A DNA stretch of 64,000 nucleotides from Sediminibacterium soli (lineage in GTDB: Bacteria > Bacteroidota > Bacteroidia > Chitinophagales > Chitinophagaceae). The notes under the pieces are model-generated. The model saw nothing but the letters and a program-made list of their open reading frames with translations. It had not been told where the DNA came from and ran no database searches. Shown here one piece after another: positions 8,781 through 18,471 of the stretch. How positions within the stretch are numbered: position 1 is the stretch's first letter; each line of letters opens with the position of its first letter. Location of the stretch: NCBI RefSeq assembly GCF_009939225.1, contig NZ_JAACJR010000003.1, positions 613,858-677,857 on the forward strand, given 5' to 3'. The translations under genes were made by a program, and so were the position numbers.

Positions 8781-11700
8781 ATGAACCTGAATGTGCTGCA
8801 GGAAAAGTATTTGCAATCACCCCATGTTTTTCAACTGGCGGACAGGCTTTCTTTTGCCCAGCCACAGCATATCTTCCTCGGCAACCTGCAGGGCAGCAGC
8901 GCTGAATTTGTGGTAAGCGCCATATTCAGTCACCCCTCCTGCCAGGAACTGAACCACCTGGTGATACTGAACGATGCCGAAGAAGCGGCCTATTTTCACA
9001 ATACGCTCGAGAACCTGACGCAGGCGCTGGACCTGTTCTATTTTCCCGCTTCCTTCAAGAACCGAAAAAACTTCCGGCTGCTGAACAGTTCACATGTGAT
9101 GCTGCGCACCGAGGCGCTGACAAAACTGTCTGCCGGCGGTAACCGCAAGATCATCATTACCTATCCCGAGGCGGTATTTGAAAAAGTGGTGCTGCCAAAA
9201 ACACTGAGCGGCAATATCATCCAGATCAAAACCAACGACACCATCAACCCCGAAAGCCTGATGGAACTGTTCGTGATGTACGGGTTTGAACGAACGGATT
9301 TTGTATACGAGCCCGGCCAGTTTGCCCTGCGTGGCGGTATCCTCGATATCTATTCCTTCGGCAATGAAAAACCCTACCGGATTGAATTGTTCGGCAATGA
9401 TGTGGACAGCATCCGCATATTCGACCCAGAAACACAGCTGAGCGAGCGGAAACTGCTGCAGGTGACGATCATACCCAATGTATCCACCCAGTTTGCCAGC
9501 GGTGAAAAAACATCGCTGCCCGAGTTCCTGCCGGAAAACACCGTGGTATGGCTCAAGGACTGGGATGTGATCAGGGAAAAAATACAGGAACAGGAAGAAG
9601 ACCTGGAAGGATTTCTCTCGCTGCAGGCAATTGGTTTCGCCAGCCAGCAGCAGGATGAAGATGATGAAACCAGGGTGCTGAAAGAAACCGGCTGGAACGA
9701 TTTTGTCAGGGCCGATACACTGCATCACCAGTTACTGCCAAGACACCTGGTGGAATTCGGATATAAACCACACCTGGCACAGTCCGAGATAGCATTCAAA
9801 ACAAGACCGCAGCCATCGTTCAACAGACAGTTTGATCTGCTGATCAAAGACCTGGTGGCACATGAAACGGCGGGCTACGGCATTTTTATTTTTGCCGAAC
9901 AGGCCAAGCAGCTGGAGCGGCTGCACAGCATTTTTGCGGACCTGAAAACAGAGATCCAGTTCGTTCCTGTTGCAACGGGCATCCACGAGGGATTTATCGA
10001 CGAAGAACTGAAACTGCTTTGCTATACCGATCACCAGATCTTTCAGCGCTACCACAAGTACAAGGTAAAACAGGCGTATAATAAGAACAAGGCGCTGACG
10101 CTGAAAACACTGCGCGATCTGCAGCCCGGCGACTATGTAACGCATATCGATCATGGCGTGGGGGTATACAGCGGTCTGCAGAAAATAGAAGCCAACGGCA
10201 GAACGCAGGAGGCCGTGCGCATTATTTACAAAGACAGCGATATCCTGTATGTGAACATCAACTCGCTGCATAAGATATCAAAATACACAGGCAAGGAGGG
10301 AACCGTTCCCAAGATCAACAAACTGGGATCGGATGTATGGAACAGGCTGAAGGAAAAAACCAAGACAAAGGTCAAGGAAATTGCATTTGACCTGATCAAA
10401 CTATATGCAAAACGCAAGGCACAACATGGGTTTGCGCATACCCCCGACAACTACCTGCAGACCGAACTGGAAGCATCTTTTATCTATGAAGACACACCCG
10501 ACCAGAGCAAGGCCACGGCCGATGTAAAAAAAGACATGGAGAACCCGGCGCCCATGGACCGGCTTGTCTGCGGTGATGTGGGTTTTGGAAAAACCGAAGT
10601 GGCCGTACGTGCCGCGTTCAAATCGGTGGTAGACGGTAAGCAGGCCGCGGTGCTGGTGCCCACCACCATTCTGGCTTTTCAGCATTACAAAACATTCAGC
10701 GATCGCTTAAAGGATTTTCCTGTTACGGTGGACTATGTGAACCGTTTCCGTTCTTCGAAAGAGAAAAAAGAAGTGCTGAAGCGTCTTGAAGAGGGAAAAG
10801 TGGACATCGTGATCGGCACCCACGGATTGTTGGGCAAGGAGGTAAAGTTCAAAGACCTGGGTATCATGATCATCGACGAAGAGCAGAAATTCGGTGTGGC
10901 GCATAAGGAGAAATTAAAGACCTTAAAAACCAATGTGGATTGCCTGACGCTTACGGCAACGCCCATACCGCGTACGCTCCAGTTCAGCCTTATGGGCGCG
11001 CGCGATCTCAGCATCATCAATACACCGCCGCCGAACCGGCAGCCCATACAAACAGAAGTGCGGGTGTTCAACGATGATTTCATCCGTGAAACCGTGTATT
11101 ATGAAACAGAGCGGGGCGGACAGATTTTCTTTATCCATAACCGTGTGCAGGGACTGGCGGAAATGAGCGCACTGATACAGGGACTTTGCCCCGATCTTTC
11201 TGTGGGTTTTGCGCACGGGCAAATGGAAGGACATGAACTGGAAGAAAAAATTCTCGATTTTATCGACCGGAAATACGATGTGCTGGTCTGCACCAATATC
11301 GTAGAGAGCGGTGTAGACATACCGAATGTGAATACGATCATCGTGAACAATGCGCATCATTTTGGTCTGAGCGATCTGCACCAGTTACGCGGAAGGGTGG
11401 GGAGGAGCAATAAGAAAGCATTCTGTTACCTGCTGGCGCCGCCGATGAGCACATTACCCACGGATTCGCGGAAACGGTTGCAGACGCTTGAACAGTTCAG
11501 CGATCTGGGCAGCGGTTTCCAGATAGCGATGCGCGACCTGGACATACGCGGTGCGGGCAATTTGCTGGGTGGCGAACAAACCGGGTTTATGGCCGAGATC
11601 GGTTTTGAAATGTACCAGAAGATCCTGGAAGAAGCGATACGCGAACTCAAACGCACTTCGTTCAAAGATCTTTTTAAGGAAGAGATCAGCAAGCAGGACG

Positions 11701-12179
11701 ATTTTGTAAACGATTGCACCATCGATACCGATCTGGAGATCCTGATACCGGACGATTATGTGGAAAGTATCACGGAGCGGTTGTCTTTATATACCCGTCT
11801 CGACAATTGTGAAAAAGAAGACGAACTGCATGCCTTTCATCAGGAAATGCACGATCGTTTCGGTCCCGTGCCCCAATCGGTCGAAGACCTGATCACCACC
11901 GTGCGCTGCCGCTGGCTGGCGGTTGGCCTGGGTTTTGAAAAGATGTCGCTGAAAGACGATACCCTGCGTTGTTATTTTATCAACCGTCCCGATTCGCCTT
12001 ATTTCGAGTCGGATCTTTTTAAGCGAATCCTGGCTTACCTGCAAACAGGTACCAATAAAGCCCGGCTGAAACAAACAGGCCGTATGTTCCTGTTGGTGGC
12101 GGAGGATATACGCGAGATGGAATCCATGCACCGTTTTCTGCAGCAGATGCACAAAGACGTGGTGCAAAGCAACCGCTAA
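8781..12179 (+). CDS. mfd: Transcription-repair coupling factor Mfd
   Basis: Releases RNA polymerase stalled at DNA lesions and recruits UvrA for nucleotide excision repair. The 1132-residue length is normal. Domains in order: UvrB-like damage-recruitment region (1 to about 340, with YGFERTDFVYEPGQFALRGG), RNA-polymerase-interacting CarD-like domain (LQPGDYVTHIDHGVGVYSGL, about 448-510), a RecG-like translocase with Walker A GDVGFGKTE (598-606) and DEEQ box (699-702), motif VI region HQLRGRVGRS, and a C-terminal TRCF domain. Nothing is missing. A hairpin terminator follows at 12258-12284. Confidence 0.97.
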   Translation: MNLNVLQEKYLQSPHVFQLADRLSFAQPQHIFLGNLQGSSAEFVVSAIFSHPSCQELNHLVILNDAEEAAYFHNTLENLTQALDLFYFPASFKNRKNFRLLNSSHVMLRTEALTKLSAGGNRKIIITYPEAVFEKVVLPKTLSGNIIQIKTNDTINPESLMELFVMYGFERTDFVYEPGQFALRGGILDIYSFGNEKPYRIELFGNDVDSIRIFDPETQLSERKLLQVTIIPNVSTQFASGEKTSLPEFLPENTVVWLKDWDVIREKIQEQEEDLEGFLSLQAIGFASQQQDEDDETRVLKETGWNDFVRADTLHHQLLPRHLVEFGYKPHLAQSEIAFKTRPQPSFNRQFDLLIKDLVAHETAGYGIFIFAEQAKQLERLHSIFADLKTEIQFVPVATGIHEGFIDEELKLLCYTDHQIFQRYHKYKVKQAYNKNKALTLKTLRDLQPGDYVTHIDHGVGVYSGLQKIEANGRTQEAVRIIYKDSDILYVNINSLHKISKYTGKEGTVPKINKLGSDVWNRLKEKTKTKVKEIAFDLIKLYAKRKAQHGFAHTPDNYLQTELEASFIYEDTPDQSKATADVKKDMENPAPMDRLVCGDVGFGKTEVAVRAAFKSVVDGKQAAVLVPTTILAFQHYKTFSDRLKDFPVTVDYVNRFRSSKEKKEVLKRLEEGKVDIVIGTHGLLGKEVKFKDLGIMIIDEEQKFGVAHKEKLKTLKTNVDCLTLTATPIPRTLQFSLMGARDLSIINTPPPNRQPIQTEVRVFNDDFIRETVYYETERGGQIFFIHNRVQGLAEMSALIQGLCPDLSVGFAHGQMEGHELEEKILDFIDRKYDVLVCTNIVESGVDIPNVNTIIVNNAHHFGLSDLHQLRGRVGRSNKKAFCYLLAPPMSTLPTDSRKRLQTLEQFSDLGSGFQIAMRDLDIRGAGNLLGGEQTGFMAEIGFEMYQKILEEAIRELKRTSFKDLFKEEISKQDDFVNDCTIDTDLEILIPDDYVESITERLSLYTRLDNCEKEDELHAFHQEMHDRFGPVPQSVEDLITTVRCRWLAVGLGFEKMSLKDDTLRCYFINRPDSPYFESDLFKRILAYLQTGTNKARLKQTGRMFLLVAEDIREMESMHRFLQQMHKDVVQSNR

Positions 12180-12257
12180 CCAGTCCTGTGCAGCGCCATC
12201 GCATCGGTGAATATTTTTTATGTGCCCTTAGCAGAAGACCGACTTTTCGCCAAATAA

Positions 12258-12284
12258 AAAATCCCGCAGGTTATGCGGGATTTT
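12258..12284. terminator. Bidirectional hairpin terminator between mfd and a small ORF
   Basis: AAAATCCCGCA (12258-12268) and TGCGGGATTTT (12274-12284) form a perfect 11-bp stem with a 5-nt loop. It serves convergent genes, mfd on + and the 68-residue protein on -. Confidence 0.9.
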
Positions 12285-12303
12285 CCTGACCGTTGGGTAA
12301 CGG

Positions 12304-12510
12304 TTAAAAATCTTTTTTGGCAACGCCGTCGGCAATCGCCTGCAGGGCTTTTGCCTCGCTCATAATGGCGGCCATTTTATTTCCTTTACCATCATGACCG
12401 GCCGCCATATAGCCACCTTTGGCTGTTCTGGTGATCACCGCGTCCTGCATGGGAACATTTTTCTCTTTTGTTTTCAAACAATATGCTTTGATCATTTTTG
12501 AAGTGTCCAT
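12304..12510 (-). CDS. Small cytoplasmic protein, DUF5679-like
   Basis: A 68-residue protein with no signal peptide. Its first half (KAYCLKTKEKNVPMQDAVITR, then GGYMAAGHDGKGNKMAAI) resembles the DUF5679 family, whose members start with a YCxKC motif and end with a CPxCG knuckle. Here only one cysteine (Cys11) remains, so zinc binding looks lost. The C-terminal tail SEAKALQAIADGVAKKDF is helical. It lies downstream of gyrB in the same orientation, separated by a repeat-rich 215-bp gap. The similarity is from memory of the family pattern. Function unknown. Confidence 0.6.
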   Translation of the reverse strand: MDTSKMIKAYCLKTKEKNVPMQDAVITRTAKGGYMAAGHDGKGNKMAAIMSEAKALQAIADGVAKKDF

Positions 12511-12589
12511 GGGTTGTCGTTTTATTAATAGTTAGCAAATCGTTGTGACTGCAAGGTAAGGGATTTTGGGGAAAGGAACGAGGGGCGGG

Positions 12590-14729
<2,140 letters not shown>

Positions 14730-14801
14730 TTAGTGATGTAGCTAAGTGTGCGAAATTACCGAAAATACAGGGTTTTCGGTAAGGAAAAACGGGCTTTTTA
14801 T

Positions 14802-14851
14802 CAACAAAAAAACGGCCCTGGAAAACCGGTTTCCGGGCCGTTTTTTTGTTG
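14802..14851 (-). terminator. Strong hairpin terminator of the MORN-protein gene
   Basis: A perfect 17-bp stem (14802-14818 with 14835-14851, core ACGGCCC/GGGCCGT with A/T flanks) continues into a GGAAA/TTTCC top. It starts about 10 nt beyond the stop of the MORN gene, isolating it from gyrB downstream. Confidence 0.92.
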
Positions 14852-14861
14852 GGCTGCCGCA

Positions 14862-15596
14862 TCAGTTCAGGATATTGATTTCCACATTGTAATTGCCTTC
14901 TTCGAGGAACTCGATGTCTACGGTATGGCGGTCGTCGATACGGAAAGTTGCCTTGAAAGGGAAATCCACGGTTTTAACAACCGTTCTGGTAGACCGTGCA
15001 GAGTTATCGATTTGCACCAGCCGTATAAAATTGCCTTTCTGCATGTCCACGCTGGTCAGTTTCAGCTTTGGCTGGTCGGCTGCGGTGGCTTCCGCGTCGG
15101 AAGCTTTCTGGCTGGGATTGGCGGTGCCGCCGGAGGTGCTGGTGATGGTTACCGAAATATCGTTCTCCTTGGCGCCTACATTCTTGCTCAGCTTTACCGT
15201 ACCCACCCGCGAGCTCTGGTTAAGCAGAATGAACGGCTTCTCGAATTTGCCGAAATACTGGTCTTTTTTCCAGAAACCGGTTACCAGGCTGTCGCCCCCC
15301 GCGGCCGTTCTGTAGTGCATGGAACCCTGCCCCTCCCTTTGTCCTTTTTTCCAGTTGCCCTCGAACCAGTCGCCGGTTTTCCAGGTGTATTTTCCCTGTC
15401 CGTCGGGGTAACCGGCTTTAAACTGACCCTCATAGGTATCCAGGCCAGCCGCTTTGCCTTTGCCATCGGCTTTATCGCCCCGGCATTCGCCCTCGTAGGA
15501 AAGCGACAGGTTTTCAACAAATACCTTGCATTTTTGTGCCTGTGCAGTTACCGCGCATAGGCAGGCCAGCAGACAGGACAGGAATAAGTTTCTCAT
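14862..15596 (-). CDS. Secreted MORN-repeat protein
   Basis: A 244-residue protein starting at the ATG at 15596, which places the signal peptide MRNLFLSCLLACLCAVTAQAQ at the N-terminus; an in-frame ATG at 15620 would add eight charged residues before it. Three MORN-type repeats are visible: SYEGECRGDKADGKGKA, TYEGQFKAGYPDGQGKY and FEGNWKKGQREGQGSM (residues about 33-92). The C-terminal half has no recognised domain and is rich in beta-type and Thr/Ser residues. MORN repeats form beta-hairpin platforms in many unrelated proteins, so the function is open. Probably periplasmic. Confidence 0.82.
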   Translation of the reverse strand: MRNLFLSCLLACLCAVTAQAQKCKVFVENLSLSYEGECRGDKADGKGKAAGLDTYEGQFKAGYPDGQGKYTWKTGDWFEGNWKKGQREGQGSMHYRTAAGGDSLVTGFWKKDQYFGKFEKPFILLNQSSRVGTVKLSKNVGAKENDISVTITSTSGGTANPSQKASDAEATAADQPKLKLTSVDMQKGNFIRLVQIDNSARSTRTVVKTVDFPFKATFRIDDRHTVDIEFLEEGNYNVEINILN

Positions 15597-15711
15597 GTAC
15601 TTTGTTTTGGATTGTTCCAAAATAGGAAAAAAATACGAGCCAAACCGCCTGATTCTCAGGCCGGCAACCCGGAAAAATGACAGTAGCCTGACAAGCAGGG
15701 CGCCCCCGGGT

Positions 15712-15742
15712 TTTGAAAATAGATGTTCCTACATTAATTTTG
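15712..15742 (+). promoter_or_regulatory. Bacteroidota-type promoter of the AraC regulator
   Basis: TTTG at 15712-15715, exactly 19 nt of spacer, then TAATTTTG at 15735-15742. This is a full match to the TTTG-N19-TAnnTTTG pattern. Transcription should start near 15748, which rules out the in-frame ATG at 15713 as start codon and leaves 15749 or 15761. Confidence 0.75.
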
Positions 15743-15748
15743 CCGTTC

Positions 15749-16672
15749 ATGGTACAGGTAATGGATATACTCAGGCAGGCCCAGCGCGAGGTGTTTGAAC
15801 CCTCGATGGATCTTGTTTATGAGAAGCAGCAGCATATCCCCGGCTCTATCCAGTACAGTGTTCGCAGACATTATGCGCACCCCACCTGGGTATCGGAAGA
15901 TTTGGGTATGCTGGTGTACCATTACGATGCCCGCAAACCGGGTGAAAATTACCTCGAACTGCGGTATTGTATTACCGGTAACAGGTATTGCCCCGAGAAA
16001 AGCTGTTCTAACTGTGCCGAGTTGCCCACCAATAACTGCAGCGGCAAACAGCAGACGGTAGATGTTTTTACCTTTCATTTTACCTCTACCTTCCTCAACC
16101 AGTTTGTGCATAATGTGAAACTGAGCAACCGGAAAGACGAGGTGCTGGCTTTCAAACATCCGCATGCGTTCACCAAAACATTCCCGGTTTGCGCCAGAAA
16201 GCGGAATGCGCTGGATTCCATGCTCAACCACACTTATTCAGGGGCGCTCGAAAATATTTTCCTGAATGCCAAGATGCACGAGATACTGCTGTACAGTCTG
16301 GAGTGCCTGGTAGATGAAAAAGAAGAGGGCTTCAGCTGTAAATTCCTGGCGGATGAGGGGGGCAGAATGCGTATTTACCAGGCAAGAGATATCCTGCTGC
16401 AGCATATCGGTGATCCCATCACCATCAAGGAACTGAGCCGTAAAGTTGCCATGAACGAATGCTACCTCAAAAAAGGGTTTAAAGAAGTGTTCGGCACCAC
16501 CATATTCGATTTTTACCAGCAGCAACGTATGGAGCATGCAAAATACCTTTTGTATGAAAAAGGGCTGAGCGTAACCGATGTGTCCGCATTGCTGGGCTAT
16601 TCTTCCATTTCACATTTCTCCGCGGCGTTTAAAAAACATACCGGACTGAAGCCCTGTGAGCTGCTGAACTGA
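15749..16672 (+). CDS. AraC-family transcriptional regulator
   Basis: A 307-residue regulator. The C-terminal 100 residues carry the two helix-turn-helix motifs of the AraC family: ITIKELSRKVAMNECYLKKGFKEVFG, then LSVTDVSALLGYSSISHFSAAFKKHTGLKP. The N-terminal half is an effector-sensing region with a cysteine cluster, CPEKSCSNCAELPTNNC, which could bind a metal or sense redox state (inference). A strong promoter ends 6 nt before this ATG, so the mRNA is leaderless or starts at Met 15761. It stands about 108 bp upstream of the amidohydrolase gene and could control it or the PSCyt cluster beyond; no direct evidence shows this. Confidence 0.88.
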   Translation: MVQVMDILRQAQREVFEPSMDLVYEKQQHIPGSIQYSVRRHYAHPTWVSEDLGMLVYHYDARKPGENYLELRYCITGNRYCPEKSCSNCAELPTNNCSGKQQTVDVFTFHFTSTFLNQFVHNVKLSNRKDEVLAFKHPHAFTKTFPVCARKRNALDSMLNHTYSGALENIFLNAKMHEILLYSLECLVDEKEEGFSCKFLADEGGRMRIYQARDILLQHIGDPITIKELSRKVAMNECYLKKGFKEVFGTTIFDFYQQQRMEHAKYLLYEKGLSVTDVSALLGYSSISHFSAAFKKHTGLKPCELLN

Positions 16673-16779
16673 TCGCAGCGATTTCAGTAATGAACGGGTT
16701 GTCATCCGCGCCTGTCAGTTGTTAACTCTTCCGTTACAATTCTTCCTCAGGCCTTACCTTTAAGTCTTAAATCATTCGT

Positions 16780-18405
16780 ATGCGAAAACTGCTGCCATTG
16801 TTCTGCATGGTTTCCTTTACCGCCTGCAACGGCCCGGAGAAAGTGGAAACCATCGTTCATAATGCCGTTATTTATACTGTTGACAGTTCTTTCAGCACGG
16901 CACAGGCCATGGCCATCAGCAATGGCAGGATCGTTGCCACCGGTACCAACGAAGAGATCAATAAAAAATACCGGGGCGCAGCATCCATCGATGCAAAGGG
17001 CGCGGCCGTATATCCCGGCTTTATCGATGCGCATGCACATTTTGTCGGCTATGGCCGCTCGTTGTTCCAGGTGGATCTTTTTGGTACGGATACCTGGGAA
17101 GAAACCGTGGCGCGTATCAAAGCTTTTGCAGACGGGCATCCCGATCTTGTATGGATACTGGGAAGGGGATGGGACCAGAACCGTTGGCCGGGTAAATCCT
17201 TCCCGACAAATGAAAAACTCAATGAATTGTTTCCCGATAAGCCGGTTGTGATCACGCGGATAGACGGTCATGCCTCGATCGCCAACCAGAAAGCACTTGA
17301 CCTGGCGGGGATCAAAGCCGGACAAACCGTTGTAGGTGGGTTCATCGAAACCATGCAGGGCAAACTTACCGGTGTGCTGATCGACAACGCGGACAACAAA
17401 GTGTACAGCCAGGTGCCTGCGGCGACAAAAGAAACCTATACACAGTGGCTGCAGGCCGCGCAAAAGAATTGTTTTGAACAGGGACTGACCACCATTACAG
17501 ACTGCGGCCTGGATGCGCAGGATGTGGAGGCGATAGACCAGCTGCAGCAAAGCGGCAAACTGGATATGCGTTTATATGTGATGCTGAGCGATAACGACGC
17601 AAACATCACGAAATATCTTGCGTCTGGCCCATACAAGACAGACAGGCTGTTTGTAAAAGGATTTAAAGTGTATGCCGACGGCGCACTGGGCAGCCGCGGC
17701 GCCTGTCTGCTGCAGCCTTACAGCGATAAACCGGGATGGCAGGGTTTTCTTCTCCGCAACAAATCCCATTACGATTCGCTGGCAAATGTTTTGTCGAAAA
17801 CCGGTTTCCAGATGTGTACGCATGCAATAGGCGATAGCGCCAACAGGGAGATGCTGCATATCTACAACAAATACCTTGGCGGCAAAAACGATAAACGCTG
17901 GCGTATAGAACATGCGCAGATCGTTAACCAGAACGATTTTGCGCTGTTTGGTAAAGCCAATATTGTGCCCTCTGTACAACCCACTCATGCCACCAGCGAT
18001 ATGTACTGGGGAGAAGAAAGACTCGGTAAAGAAAGACTGAAAGGCGGCTATGCGTATAAACAGCTGCTGCAGCAAAACGGCTGGATACCGCTTGGCACGG
18101 ATTTTCCGGTTGAGGACATTTCTCCTTTTAAAACCTTCCTGGCAGCCGTTGTAAGAAAAGACGCCAAGGGATATCCGCAGGACGGCTTTCAGCCCGAGAA
18201 TGCACTGACCCGAGAAGAAACCATACGCGGCATGACCATCTGGGCAGCCAGGGCCGGTTTTCTCGAGACGGAACTGGGCAGTCTGGAAGCGGGTAAAAAA
18301 GCCGATTTCATTCTCCTTGACAAAGACCTGATGAAAGTGAATGAATCCGAGATACTGAACGTGAAAGTTACGGCCACCTATATCGGCGGAAAGAAAGTGA
18401 AGTAG
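16780..18405 (+). CDS. YtcJ-like amidohydrolase lipoprotein
   Basis: A 541-residue metal-dependent hydrolase of the amidohydrolase_3 / YtcJ group. The lipobox FTAC puts acyl-Cys at residue 16, so it is membrane-anchored outside the cytoplasm. Metal ligands: GFIDAHAHF (His85, His87), CTHAIGDSANREML (His), RIEHAQIV (His) and LGTDFPVEDISPF (Asp). The C-terminal beta-sandwich ends GSLEAGKKADFILLDKDL, typical of the family. Members hydrolyse amide or ester bonds of diverse small molecules and the substrate cannot be inferred. It is followed after 66 bp by the PSCyt cluster in the same direction and may be part of that unit. Confidence 0.9.
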   Translation: MRKLLPLFCMVSFTACNGPEKVETIVHNAVIYTVDSSFSTAQAMAISNGRIVATGTNEEINKKYRGAASIDAKGAAVYPGFIDAHAHFVGYGRSLFQVDLFGTDTWEETVARIKAFADGHPDLVWILGRGWDQNRWPGKSFPTNEKLNELFPDKPVVITRIDGHASIANQKALDLAGIKAGQTVVGGFIETMQGKLTGVLIDNADNKVYSQVPAATKETYTQWLQAAQKNCFEQGLTTITDCGLDAQDVEAIDQLQQSGKLDMRLYVMLSDNDANITKYLASGPYKTDRLFVKGFKVYADGALGSRGACLLQPYSDKPGWQGFLLRNKSHYDSLANVLSKTGFQMCTHAIGDSANREMLHIYNKYLGGKNDKRWRIEHAQIVNQNDFALFGKANIVPSVQPTHATSDMYWGEERLGKERLKGGYAYKQLLQQNGWIPLGTDFPVEDISPFKTFLAAVVRKDAKGYPQDGFQPENALTREETIRGMTIWAARAGFLETELGSLEAGKKADFILLDKDLMKVNESEILNVKVTATYIGGKKVK

Positions 18406-18471
18406 GTTGCCAGGTCCGGTTATTTACCTGTTAAGCAGTCAGCCAAATTCCCTAACTTAGGAGCTACTTCG

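Noticed and set aside
14758..14780. ACCGAAAA/TTTTCGGT inverted repeat upstream of gyrB as an operator
   Set aside because: Only 8 bp, close to the strong terminator of the upstream gene; it could be a secondary terminator element and no regulator is suggested.
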